NCBI GenBank assembly: GCA_024400895.1 | Contig: JAKSMA010000094.1 | Span: 1 to 8,679, forward strand | DNA: 8,679 nucleotides | Reading direction: 5' to 3' | Source of the DNA: Muribaculaceae bacterium | Lineage (GTDB): Bacteria > Bacteroidota > Bacteroidia > Bacteroidales > Muribaculaceae | Part shown: positions 1 through 7,803 of the stretch, piece after piece | How positions within the stretch are numbered: position 1 is the first letter of the stretch | How the letters are laid out: every line of letters begins with the position of its first letter | The notes under the pieces: model-generated | What the model saw: the letters and a program-made list of their open reading frames with translations, nothing else | Database searches by the model: none | What the model was told of the DNA's origin: nothing | Translations under genes and position numbers: made by a program

Positions 1-419
1 TTCTGTTGCTCGGCCTCAATCGTTTCGCGAACTTTTTGTGCTGTGCCTACGGGCACTGTGCTCTTGGTGACAACAAGCACATAGTTGTTCATATTCTTGC
101 CGATAGTGCGTGCCACTTCAAGTACATAGCTCAAATCGGCGCTGCCGTCTTCGTCGGAAGGGGTTCCTACTGCAGTGAAAACGATTTCTACATCATCGAG
201 CACTTCTGTGAGATCGGTACTGAAATGGAGTCGGCCATCGTTGATGTTGCGTTGCACCATTTCTTCAAGCCCTGGTTCGTAGATTGGCATGATGCATTGG
301 CGCAACTTGTTGATCTTCTCTTCGTTGATGTCGATACAAGTTACATCAACCCCGCATTCTGCGAAGCAAGTACCACTCACAAGGCCTACATAGCCGGTTC
401 CTACAATTGCTATTTTCAT
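1..419 (-). CDS. ugd: UDP-glucose 6-dehydrogenase, N-terminal 139 codons (runs off left edge)
   Basis: Cytosolic enzyme that oxidises UDP-glucose to UDP-glucuronate with two NAD+, supplying precursor for capsule or exopolysaccharide. The visible part is the NAD-binding Rossmann domain. It has GTGYVGLV at residues 7-14, Asp30 at the end of the second strand (NAD ribose contact), YEPGLEE at 47-53, a GTP...DG.ADLSYV block at 85-99 and KSTVPVGT at 119-126. All of these are signatures of the UDP-glucose/GDP-mannose dehydrogenase family. The catalytic cysteine lies beyond the window edge. The start is the ATG at 417-419, because the Rossmann strand MKIAIVG begins directly there. The gene is 87 bp downstream of the BY-kinase gene on the same strand, and I see no TAnnTTTG element in the gap, so co-transcription is likely. 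The close relative UDP-ManNAc dehydrogenase is less likely, since the YEPGLEE and DGSADL blocks fit Ugd better. Confidence 0.93.
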   Translation of the reverse strand, partial: MKIAIVGTGYVGLVSGTCFAECGVDVTCIDINEEKINKLRQCIMPIYEPGLEEMVQRNINDGRLHFSTDLTEVLDDVEIVFTAVGTPSDEDGSADLSYVLEVARTIGKNMNNYVLVVTKSTVPVGTAQKVRETIEAEQQ

Positions 420-449
420 AGTTGAAAAATTGTTGCTATTTTAAACACA

Positions 450-481
450 ATAGGTGCTCAGCGAATTGGCCGACCACCTAT
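450..481 (-). promoter_or_regulatory. Hairpin in the kinase-ugd intercistronic gap
   Basis: Read on the minus strand, ATAGGTG (481-475) pairs with CACCTAT (456-450). After one G-G mismatch, TCGGC (473-469) pairs with GCTGA (462-458) through one G-U pair, closing a 6-nt loop. The G-U pair forms only in the minus-strand RNA; on the plus strand it would be A-C, so the structure fits the kinase-ugd transcript. It is followed by TTGTGTTTAAAAT rather than a clean U-run. I therefore read it as an attenuator, processing site or leader structure for ugd rather than a strong terminator. The function is inferred. Confidence 0.55.
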
Positions 482-506
482 GTGATATCAATTTTCGCTT
501 AAAAAA

Positions 507-2957
507 TTAATTCTTGTCGTTGTTCTTTTTTCTTGATTTAAACAGGCTTTTTTTCTTGCTTTGTTCTTCTTCTTCGTCGCCATAACCGTAACCGTAACCA
601 TAGCCATAACCATAGCCGTATCCATAACCGTAACCGTAACCATAGCCATAACCATAACCATATTTCTTGGCTTTGAGTTTGATGCCGTTGAGAAGAATTG
701 TCATGTTCTTAATCTTCTTGTTGTCGAACATCTTCTGCAGGTCATCAAGGAATCGCTTGTCGATTTTACCTTCACGAATCACATAAAGTGTGAGGTCTAC
801 GTAACGGTTAATCAGCGATGCATCGGCAATCATACCGAATGGCACGGTGTCAAGGATGATATAGTCGTATTGACTCTTCAACTTGTTGATTACCATTTCA
901 AGGCGGTCGCTCATCAAAAGGCTTGTTGGATTTGGAGGAATCGCACCGATGCTGATGAAGTCCAAGTTGCTGTGAAGGTGTCCGCTGATGATGATGTCGT
1001 CAATGTTTTCAACCTTTTCAGAAAGATAAGCGCTGATGCCAAGGCCTGTGCCCTTAATGTTGACATATTCGGAGAAACGGCCTTTACGCAAGTCGAGGTC
1101 GATACAGATTACCTTCTTGCCTGCGTGTGCTGCTGTGAGCGCGAGGTTGAGCGCCACGAAACTCTTACCTTCGCCAGAGGTGGTAGAGGTCGTCTGAATA
1201 ATGACGCCTTCGTTTTCTTTCTTTGGAAGCACAAAATCGAGATTGCTTCTCACGATACGGAGTGCTTCGCTGATGCGGTCGCGTCCGGTTTCGGTAACTA
1301 CCACTTCCTTGTTTTCTTGGTCGGCGCGCTTTTCTGGAATATCGCCGATGATTGGAATGTCGCAATTGTCTTCCACATCGCGACGGGTGTGGATGAGCGT
1401 GTCAAGTGAGCGTATCCAGAAGAGGAGATAGAGAATGGCTGCAGGGAGTGCTAAACCAAGCAGGATGCCTGCGCCCACAATTTTTGTTTGTGCAGGAGCC
1501 ACTTGACCGATGCTTGAAGTTTTCTCAATCACTTTTGCATTAGGCTCTGTAATGGCAAGCTGGAGTGCATTCTCTTCGCGTTTGTTAAGCAAATAGAGGT
1601 AGAGTTGTTCCTTGATTTGTTGTTGACGAGCTACTTCAGTGATGGCTTTTTCTTGTGAAGGAATAGCCGACATGCCACCAGTTGCTTTGCCTTCTTGTGC
1701 ATGTGCATTCGATTGCTTGAGACGAAGCGAGTTCACGTAAGTGCCAAGCGATTGGAGAATGGTGCTTTTCATTGAACTCAGCGAATTGGTGAGCTCAATC
1801 ATCACAGGGTTTTCCTTGCCAGAAGTCGCTTCGATCTTTTGGTATTGGAGCATTGTTTCGTTATAACTTGCGATTTGACCTTGGATACCAGCGTCGGAGA
1901 TACCAGTGTTGCTTGGAATGAGCTCTTGGCCGTTCATGCGGCGAATGTATTCTACGATTTGATTGGCAAGTGACACTTGCAGGTCGGCATCGTTAGCTCC
2001 CTTGACAAATTCAAGGCTGGTGGATGGATCGCTGAACATTTGCGAGTTCATGCTGCTCACTTTGAGTTGTGCGATACGGCTGTCGACACCGCTAAGGTCT
2101 TGCGCCAGAGAGTTGATACGCTCAGCGATAAAGTCTTCTGTGTTTCGAGCTACAGTGTTCTTGTCGTCGATTGCTTCTTGATTGTAAACGGCAACAAGTG
2201 CGTTCAGTACGTCGACACTTAATTGCTCATTGTCGCAAGTGAATGTGAGCAGAACAACATCGCTAAATTTATCAGCGCTTTCAGCCTTGAGGTTCGCTTC
2301 AAATGCTTTTGCGACACTTTTAACAGAACCTACACGGGCGATGACTTTGTAGTCGACATACTGCTCTGTATAATGTTGAGTCTTGGTGATGGCGATTGGA
2401 CCAAATTCGGTGTTCACTCTGTTGCCGAAATGAGCCTTCTTCCATTCTCCGTCATTGATTTTGAATTCAAGGTTGTTGCCACCTTTTGGTACCACAGTCA
2501 TAGAAAATCCACCTTTCACTTCTTGGAGAGGAGTGATTTGAACAGGGCTGGTTTTGTAGCTATTTACGTCGCGCAAGAACACGTGACCATAGTAGCGGAT
2601 GTTCAAACCTAATTGATTGACCACAGTCTCCATCAGTGTGGTAGACTTCAACTTGTAGATTTCATTTGAAATCACATTGTTTGAACCAGCAACACCAAGG
2701 TCGCTGAACACTGCTGCCTGACTTCCGGCCGATTTGCTGTCTTTGGTCGTAATCAGAATTTTAGCGTTCGAACTATACATCTTGGTTTGGGATTTCGCGT
2801 AGAGGAACGCGAGGCAGCCGAATGCCACTACAGATAGCACAAACCAGTACCAGCTGCGCATGCATGCGGTCAAGAATGGTTTGAGCTGAAAGCCAGATTC
2901 TTGTGCTTTTTTTTCTGTCCTTTCTTTTTTTCCGTTTTCTTCAATAATGTCTTGCAT
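507..2957 (-). CDS. Polysaccharide co-polymerase / BY-family tyrosine kinase (Wzc-like) with Tyr-Gly repeat tail
   Basis: Inner-membrane chain-length regulator fused to a bacterial tyrosine kinase, controlling polymerisation and export of capsule or exopolysaccharide. Of its 816 residues, 1-35 are a charged cytosolic leader. TM1 spans about 36-55, and a large periplasmic Wzz-type domain with coiled-coil stretches covers about 56-490 (APAQ near 487-490 precedes TM2). TM2 spans about 493-515. The cytosolic kinase follows: EALRIVR at 564-570 (the EX2RX2R oligomerisation motif), Walker A TTSGEGKS at 592-599, Walker A' ICIDLDLRKGR at 617-627, GAIPPNP at 671-677, and Walker B IILDTVP at 700-706. 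The usual C-terminal tyrosine cluster is replaced by 14 Tyr-Gly pairs at 766-793, then DEEEE and a Lys/Arg-rich tail. The ATG start gives a complete N-terminus; no strong ribosome site is seen, as is normal for Bacteroidetes. It is first in a unit with ugd, a known type of BY-kinase substrate. Family assignment is firm; the polymer made is unknown. Confidence 0.95.
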   Translation of the reverse strand: MQDIIEENGKKERTEKKAQESGFQLKPFLTACMRSWYWFVLSVVAFGCLAFLYAKSQTKMYSSNAKILITTKDSKSAGSQAAVFSDLGVAGSNNVISNEIYKLKSTTLMETVVNQLGLNIRYYGHVFLRDVNSYKTSPVQITPLQEVKGGFSMTVVPKGGNNLEFKINDGEWKKAHFGNRVNTEFGPIAITKTQHYTEQYVDYKVIARVGSVKSVAKAFEANLKAESADKFSDVVLLTFTCDNEQLSVDVLNALVAVYNQEAIDDKNTVARNTEDFIAERINSLAQDLSGVDSRIAQLKVSSMNSQMFSDPSTSLEFVKGANDADLQVSLANQIVEYIRRMNGQELIPSNTGISDAGIQGQIASYNETMLQYQKIEATSGKENPVMIELTNSLSSMKSTILQSLGTYVNSLRLKQSNAHAQEGKATGGMSAIPSQEKAITEVARQQQIKEQLYLYLLNKREENALQLAITEPNAKVIEKTSSIGQVAPAQTKIVGAGILLGLALPAAILYLLFWIRSLDTLIHTRRDVEDNCDIPIIGDIPEKRADQENKEVVVTETGRDRISEALRIVRSNLDFVLPKKENEGVIIQTTSTTSGEGKSFVALNLALTAAHAGKKVICIDLDLRKGRFSEYVNIKGTGLGISAYLSEKVENIDDIIISGHLHSNLDFISIGAIPPNPTSLLMSDRLEMVINKLKSQYDYIILDTVPFGMIADASLINRYVDLTLYVIREGKIDKRFLDDLQKMFDNKKIKNMTILLNGIKLKAKKYGYGYGYGYGYGYGYGYGYGYGYGYGYGDEEEEQSKKKSLFKSRKKNNDKN
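579..662 (-). repeat. Tandem Tyr-Gly coding repeat: two 42-bp units, 14 YG dipeptides
   Basis: Twenty-eight codons alternate Tyr and Gly without interruption. The DNA consists of two 42-bp units (621-662 and 579-620). Positions 580-614 and 622-656 are identical over 35 bp, including the choice of TAT or TAC and GGT or GGC at each codon. This shows a recent duplication of a seven-dipeptide block, superimposed on an older, codon-diversified YG array. The repeat lies where BY-kinases carry their autophosphorylated tyrosine cluster. Because the period is a multiple of three, gain or loss of units would keep the reading frame. Confidence 0.95.
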
Positions 2958-3032
2958 ATTGTTGGGGTTGTTTATTGCAGTATAGTGTCTTTGAAAAATC
3001 TATTGGGTTTGATAATTGTTGCTAATTTGCAG

Positions 3033-3060
3033 TTTGCATAAATTACAACATGCAAAGTTA
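3033..3060 (-). promoter_or_regulatory. Promoter of the kinase gene with an overlapping palindrome
   Basis: The minus strand reads TAACTTTG at 3060-3053, a match to the Bacteroidetes -7 element TAnnTTTG, about 95 bp upstream of the kinase ATG. No TTTG is found at the expected -33 distance, so the promoter may need an activator. A perfect inverted repeat, TTTGCAT (3033-3039) and ATGCAAA (3050-3056) with a 10-bp spacer, overlaps the -7 box and the predicted transcription start. Another TTTGCA lies at 3026-3031. This arrangement would suit an operator. Confidence 0.55.
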
Positions 3061-3145
3061 ATTATATTTTTTGGAATTTTTTTATTATTAATGTGCAAAT
3101 TGTTGGGTGATAAGCGTATTTCTGCAAAAAAAGTGTGAAACCAAC

Positions 3146-3185
3146 AAAAAAACGGAGAACTGCCATTTGACGACAGTTCCCCGTT
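3146..3185 (-). terminator. Intrinsic terminator of valS
   Basis: On the minus strand an inverted repeat (3185-3173 with 3163-3151) forms AACGG plus GAACTG arms interrupted by a single mismatch, with a loop of roughly 10 nt. It is followed by a run of seven T (3152-3146). It lies about 80 bp after the valS stop and before the kinase promoter, so it separates the two transcription units. Confidence 0.85.
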
Positions 3186-3263
3186 GAGATGGTGTTTTAT
3201 TCACTAATCCCTATTCGTTCCACCAGCCTGAAGGGTCAGTGGAGCCGTAGAGTTGGTGGATAA

Positions 3264-5957
3264 TTACTTTTTGAGAGCAGCGATACTTTCTTCAAGTGTC
3301 TTGATTTTTGATTGAGCATCAGCTTGCTTCTTGCGTTCGGCAGCAACCACTGCTTCAGGTGCGTTGGCGACGAAACGTTCGTTGCTGAGTTTCTTTTCAA
3401 CGCTCTTCAAGAAGCCAATAGCGTAGTCGAGTTCTGCTTGAAGTTTCTTGATTTCTTCCTCCACATTGATAGAGCCTTCCAATGGAACGCAGTATTCAGT
3501 GGTGCCAACCATGAAGCTTGCTGCTGCTGGGTCTTTTGCATCGGCATCAGAGATGTTTTCAAGTCCGGCAAGTTTCACAACCACACTCTTGAATGGGTTG
3601 GTCCATTTACCTACAATCATTAAGTTCATTGGTTGCTTCTGAGGGATGTTTTTGCTCAAACGCACGCTGCGTACGCCAGAGATGATGTTCTTTGCTTCTT
3701 CCATAGCTTTGAGCATGTCGTCGTCGGCTGCTGCAGGGTTCTTTTCAACAGGAGCATACATGATGCTTTCGCCTTCAGCGCGCTCGTCGATGTGTTGCCA
3801 CAATTCTTCGGTGATGAATGGCATGAATGGGTGGAGCAGACGGAGCAGACTGTCGAAGAATGAGAGAGTTGCTTCGTAGCTTGTTTTGTCGATAGGCTGC
3901 TGATATGCTGGCTTGATCATCTCGAGGTACCATCCTGAGAATTCGTCAGTGAACAGCTTGAACACAGCCATCAGTGCTTCATTGAGTCGGAACTTAGAGA
4001 AGAGGTCTTTCACTTCTGCCTCGGTGCTACGGAGCACATTGTCAAACCATTCCACTGCCAAGCGACTGTGTTCTGGTTGCTCAATGTCTGCCACTTCCCA
4101 ACCCTTAACAAGGCGGAATGCGTTCCAAATCTTGTTGTTGAAGTTGCGGCCTTGTTCGCAGAGGGCATCATCGTAAAGAATGTCGTTGCCTGCAGGTGCT
4201 GCCAGCATCAAGCCCATGCGCACGCCATCGGCACCGTATTTCTCAATCAGTTCGATTGGGTCAGGCGAGTTTCCGAGGCTCTTGCTCATCTTGCGGCCGA
4301 GTTTGTCGCGCACGATACCGGTGAAGTATACGTGGCGGAATGGCATTTCGCCCATATATTCGTAGCCAGCCATAATCATGCGGGCTACCCAGAAGAAGAT
4401 GATGTCGGGACCAGTCACGAGGTCGGCGGTTGGATAGTAGTATTTGATTTCTTCGTTGCCTGGGTTGTTGATGCCATCAAAGAGGGAAATTGGCCACAAC
4501 CAGCTTGAGAACCAAGTGTCGAGAGCGTCTTCGTCGTGCTTGAGTTCTTCAGCGGTGATGTTTTCGTAGCCTTCCATTTTTCGTGCCTTTTCAAGGGCTT
4601 CTTCTCTTGATGGAGCCACCACGAACTTTTCGTCAGCGCCTTCCTCTGTTGGCAAGAAATAGGCTGGGATGCGATGACCCCACCAAAGTTGGCGACTGAT
4701 GCACCAGTCTTGGATGTTTTCAAGCCAGTTCTTGTAGGTGTTCTTATATTTTTCGGGGTAGAACTTCAGAGCGTCTTCCATTACAGGAGGAAGGGCGATG
4801 TCGGCAAAATGCTGCATCTTCAAGAACCACTGCATGCAGAGGCGTGGCTCTACGGCAGTGTCGCTATTACGTTCTGAATAGCCTACCTTGTTATCGTAGT
4901 CTTCCACATGGTCGAGCAAGCCTGCTGCTTCCAAATCCTTTGCGATTTGTTTGCGGCAATCCATGCGGTCCATGCCCACGTAGAGTGGCGATTCTTCGGC
5001 AATGGTGCCATCGGCATTGAACATGTCGATGGTCTCCAAATTGTGGGTCTTGCCGAGCATATAGTCGTTGGTGTCGTGTGCAGGGGTAACCTTCAAGCAG
5101 CCAGTACCGAATTCGATTTCCACATAGCGGTCTTCAATCACGTTGATTACGCGGCCCACGAGTGGCACAATCACTTTGTGACCCTTCAACCATTGGTTTT
5201 TAGGGTCTTTAGGATTGATACACATTGCGGTGTCGCCCATGATGGTTTCGGGGCGAGTGGTTGCAACCACTGCATAATAGCCCTTCTCATCTTTGTGAAT
5301 CACATTGCCTTCAGCGCTGGTGTCGACGTTTTCCTGGTCGGCTAAATAGTATTTCAGATGATAGAGCTTCGATTTTTCATCGCGGTAGATAACTTCCTCG
5401 TTGCTCAATGCTGTCTGTGCCTTTGGATCCCAGTTCACCATGCGCAGACCGCGGTAGATGAGGCCTTTGTCGTAAAGGTCGCAGAACACTTTGATAACGC
5501 TCTCGCTGCGCTTCTCATCCATAGTGAAAGAAGTGCGGCTCCAGTCGCAACTTGCACCGAGGCGACGAAGTTGCTTCAGGATGATGCCACCGTGTTCGTG
5601 TGTCCAGTCCCAGGCGTGCTTCAAGAATTCGTCGCGGGTAAGGTCGCTTTTGCGGATGCCCTGTTGAGCCAAGCGGTTCACAACCTTCGCTTCAGTAGCG
5701 ATAGAAGCGTGGTCGGTACCTGGCACCCAGCAAGCATTCTTGCCTTCCATGCGGGCGCGGCGCACGAGGATGTCTTGGATAGTTTCGTTGAGCATGTGGC
5801 CCATGTGGAGCACACCAGTCACGTTTGGTGGAGGAATAACGATGGTGTAAGGCTCGCGTTCGTCTGGAACAGATTTGAATAGATCGTGGTCCATCCAAAA
5901 TTTGTACCATTTATCTTCAACCTCTTTTGGGTCGTACTTTGTTGCTAAAGTGTTCAT
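3264..5957 (-). CDS. valS: Valyl-tRNA synthetase
   Basis: Cytosolic class Ia aminoacyl-tRNA synthetase that charges tRNA-Val with valine and edits mischarged threonine. Numbered from the ATG at 5957 (897 residues), it shows PPPNVTG followed by the HIGH-type signature HMGH at 51-54. [10 protein letters not shown] follows near 80-89. The editing domain has [12 protein letters not shown] at about 233-244, then [11 protein letters not shown], then KMSKS at 556-560. An anticodon-binding domain comes next, ending in a Lys/Glu-rich coiled coil over about the last 65 residues, typical of ValRS. Length is normal for bacterial ValRS. A TTG at 5969 is in frame four codons upstream, but the ATG is preferred because [16 protein letters not shown] matches where the family usually begins. 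It is monocistronic, with its own -7 box upstream and a terminator downstream. No T-box or other leader is seen; the leader would be only about 30 nt. Confidence 0.98.
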   Translation of the reverse strand: MNTLATKYDPKEVEDKWYKFWMDHDLFKSVPDEREPYTIVIPPPNVTGVLHMGHMLNETIQDILVRRARMEGKNACWVPGTDHASIATEAKVVNRLAQQGIRKSDLTRDEFLKHAWDWTHEHGGIILKQLRRLGASCDWSRTSFTMDEKRSESVIKVFCDLYDKGLIYRGLRMVNWDPKAQTALSNEEVIYRDEKSKLYHLKYYLADQENVDTSAEGNVIHKDEKGYYAVVATTRPETIMGDTAMCINPKDPKNQWLKGHKVIVPLVGRVINVIEDRYVEIEFGTGCLKVTPAHDTNDYMLGKTHNLETIDMFNADGTIAEESPLYVGMDRMDCRKQIAKDLEAAGLLDHVEDYDNKVGYSERNSDTAVEPRLCMQWFLKMQHFADIALPPVMEDALKFYPEKYKNTYKNWLENIQDWCISRQLWWGHRIPAYFLPTEEGADEKFVVAPSREEALEKARKMEGYENITAEELKHDEDALDTWFSSWLWPISLFDGINNPGNEEIKYYYPTADLVTGPDIIFFWVARMIMAGYEYMGEMPFRHVYFTGIVRDKLGRKMSKSLGNSPDPIELIEKYGADGVRMGLMLAAPAGNDILYDDALCEQGRNFNNKIWNAFRLVKGWEVADIEQPEHSRLAVEWFDNVLRSTEAEVKDLFSKFRLNEALMAVFKLFTDEFSGWYLEMIKPAYQQPIDKTSYEATLSFFDSLLRLLHPFMPFITEELWQHIDERAEGESIMYAPVEKNPAAADDDMLKAMEEAKNIISGVRSVRLSKNIPQKQPMNLMIVGKWTNPFKSVVVKLAGLENISDADAKDPAAASFMVGTTEYCVPLEGSINVEEEIKKLQAELDYAIGFLKSVEKKLSNERFVANAPEAVVAAERKKQADAQSKIKTLEESIAALKK

Positions 5958-5995
5958 ATTGTGTAACAAAATTTAGTATATTTTCTTTCAACCTA

Positions 5996-6003
5996 CAAAG
6001 GTA
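5996..6003 (-). promoter_or_regulatory. valS -7 promoter element
   Basis: Minus-strand TACCTTTG, an exact match to TAnnTTTG, lies 38 bp upstream of the valS ATG. Initiation would fall near 5988, giving a leader of about 30 nt. No TTTG occurs at -33; that position is occupied by the GC-rich alternating sequence at 6021-6051. Confidence 0.7.
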
Positions 6004-6340
6004 CAAAAAAACTTTGAACCTCGCGTCTATGTGCGCGCTTTTATGCGCGTGACTTTAATGTGGCCACCTCAATTTCGTGTATAAATTTGTGGAAAGCGTA
6101 ATGATATGCAATGATGTGTTTTGGTCGAAAAGAGAAATAAAATGGTTGGGATGTGAAAAAATGTTTTTTAAGGGGTAAAGTCGTGTTTTTTAGCTCAATT
6201 TTATGGGAAAATCTTCTTTTTTGTTAGGGGTGTGATTTTGGTTTATTAACAATTTTTCCTTCAAAACAATGTGGTTTAACAAAAATTATATATCGCGTAT
6301 AAATTTCAACAATACTTAACTATAAATTCACATTAATATG

Positions 6341-6371
6341 TTTTTCAGTTCGGAAAAAGGCATTAATTTTG
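6341..6371 (+). promoter_or_regulatory. ino1 promoter
   Basis: TAATTTTG at 6364-6371 matches the Bacteroidetes -7 consensus TAnnTTTG. A TTTT stretch at 6341-6344 sits 19 bp upstream, in place of the -33 TTTG. The predicted start near 6378 gives a leader of about 70 nt. The leader contains an ATG-initiated 13-codon open frame (6401-6442) that ends 6 bp before the ino1 ATG. Confidence 0.6.
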
Positions 6372-6448
6372 TGTGATTTTCTATTTTTATATAGCGAATC
6401 ATGCAAAAAATGAATATAAACTTATTTTATAATAAACATTAATTTATT

Positions 6449-7756
6449 ATGGCAACAGCTAAAGCTAAACCAGCTACTGGCAAACTTGGTATCATGGTAG
6501 TTGGTCTTGGTGCAGTAAGCACCACTTTTATCACTGGTGTGATGATGACTCGCAAGGGTCTCGCAAAGCCTGTGGGTTCTATGACTCAATACGATAAGAT
6601 TCGTGTTGGCCGTGGCGCAGACAAGAAGTATTTGAAATATAACGAAATCGTATCAATGCCTTCTTTGAACGATATCGTGTTCGCTGCTTGGGACGTTTAT
6701 CCAGCTAACGCATATGAAAGCGCTGTTAATGCTCAAGTTCTCAAGGAAAAGGATATCGAACCTGTTAAGGACGAACTTCTCGCTATCAAGCCTCTTAAGG
6801 CTGCTTTCGACAAGAACTATGCAAAGCGTCTCGATGGCGACAACGTGAAGCAATGCAAGGACCGTTGGGATATGGCTGAACAAATCCGCGAAGATATCCG
6901 CAACTTCAAGGCTGAAAGTGGCGTGGAACGCGTAGTTGTTCTTTGGGCTGCTTCTACCGAAATCTTCGTTGCTCCCGACATGAAGTATCACGGCACTGTA
7001 GCTGCTCTTGAAGCTGCTATGAAGGCCAACGATGTAGAACACATCGCTCCATCTATGTGCTACGCTTATGCAGCGCTGATGGAAGACTGCCCATTCGTCA
7101 TGGGTGCTCCTAACACCACTGTCGATATTCCTGCAATGTGGGAACTCGCAGAAGAAAAGAAATTGCCTATCGCAGGTAAGGACTTCAAGACTGGTCAAAC
7201 CCTGGTTAAGAGTGGTTTCGCACCAATCATCGGCACTCGTATGCTCGGTTTGAACGGTTGGTTCTCTACCAACATTCTCGGTAACCGCGACGGTCTCGTG
7301 CTCGACGAGCCAGCAAACTTCCGCACAAAAGAAGTTTCTAAGCTCTCTACTTTGGAATCTATTCTCGTTCCAGAAGAGCAACCTGATCTCTACAGCGACT
7401 ACTACCACAAAGTACGTATCAACTACTACCCACCTCGCGACGACAACAAGGAAGGTTGGGACAACATTGATATCTTCGGCTGGATGGGCTATCCAATGCA
7501 GATCAAAATCAACTTCCTCTGCCGCGACTCTATCCTCGCAGCTCCTCTCTGTCTTGACCTCTGCTTGCTCATCGACCTCGCACACCGTGCTGGCCTTTGG
7601 GGAACTCAACGCTTCTTGAGCTTCTTCTTGAAGAGCCCACAACACGACTACACTGTCGACGAAGTGCCTGTAAACCACCTCTTCCAACAGTACGTGATGC
7701 TCAAGAATGCTATCCGCGAAATGGGTGGCTACGAAGCCGACGAAGAAATCGATTAA
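6449..7756 (+). CDS. ino1: Myo-inositol-1-phosphate synthase (Bacteroidetes type)
   Basis: Converts glucose 6-phosphate to 1D-myo-inositol 3-phosphate with NAD as internal cofactor (EC 5.5.1.4). In Bacteroidetes this is the first step towards phosphatidylinositol and inositol sphingolipids. In the 435 residues the Rossmann loop VVGLGAVSTT lies at 17-26, followed by NTTVDIPAMW at 222-231. The family core GKDFKTGQT is at 243-251, with its lysines in the position of catalytic ones. NGWFSTNILGNRDG follows at 269-282, SKLSTL at 297-302 and DSILAAPLCLDL at 360-371. Length matches the compact bacterial form, shorter than eukaryotic INO1. The ATG is chosen because the Rossmann strand follows about 12 residues later and upstream frames close. 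Codon use is strongly biased (CTC, GGT, CGC, AAG), suggesting high expression. It stands alone with its own promoter and terminator; no PI-phosphate synthase or phosphatase gene is adjacent here. Confidence 0.93.
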   Translation: MATAKAKPATGKLGIMVVGLGAVSTTFITGVMMTRKGLAKPVGSMTQYDKIRVGRGADKKYLKYNEIVSMPSLNDIVFAAWDVYPANAYESAVNAQVLKEKDIEPVKDELLAIKPLKAAFDKNYAKRLDGDNVKQCKDRWDMAEQIREDIRNFKAESGVERVVVLWAASTEIFVAPDMKYHGTVAALEAAMKANDVEHIAPSMCYAYAALMEDCPFVMGAPNTTVDIPAMWELAEEKKLPIAGKDFKTGQTLVKSGFAPIIGTRMLGLNGWFSTNILGNRDGLVLDEPANFRTKEVSKLSTLESILVPEEQPDLYSDYYHKVRINYYPPRDDNKEGWDNIDIFGWMGYPMQIKINFLCRDSILAAPLCLDLCLLIDLAHRAGLWGTQRFLSFFLKSPQHDYTVDEVPVNHLFQQYVMLKNAIREMGGYEADEEID

Positions 7757-7803
7757 TTTGAAACCCTATTAAGGTAAACGAAAACACATTTCCTTAAATA
7801 CAG

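Larger units (their letters stand above)
5958..6448. other. Divergent intergenic region between valS and ino1
   Basis: This 491-bp AT-rich stretch has no credible gene on either strand. It contains the valS promoter at its left end, a GC-rich inverted repeat at about 6032-6051, and the ino1 promoter and leader at its right end. A near-identical 13-mer occurs twice (6076-6088 and 6294-6306, cgYgtataaattt). The middle part (about 6100-6290) is poly-T and poly-A rich, with nothing else recognisable. Confidence 0.7.

Noticed and set aside
579..662. CRISPR-like or non-coding satellite repeat
   Set aside because: The period is codon-based, within the kinase frame and without spacers.
561..1409. 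Open plus-strand frame of 282 codons rich in Val, Thr and Ile
   Set aside because: It is antisense to the kinase. Its VTVTIAI stretch is only the complement of the Tyr-Gly repeat, while the minus strand carries clear Walker motifs.
2958..3145. Additional small gene between the kinase and the valS terminator
   Set aside because: The region is AT-rich with no sustained open frame; promoter signals explain it.
5958..5969. TTG start of valS four codons upstream of the ATG
   Set aside because: The four extra residues add nothing conserved, and the ATG at 5957 is in the usual family position.
6653..7687. Long minus-strand frame of 344 codons across ino1
   Set aside because: It is a shadow created by the strong codon bias of ino1. 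It has no recognisable motif, and the plus strand has the conserved synthase core.
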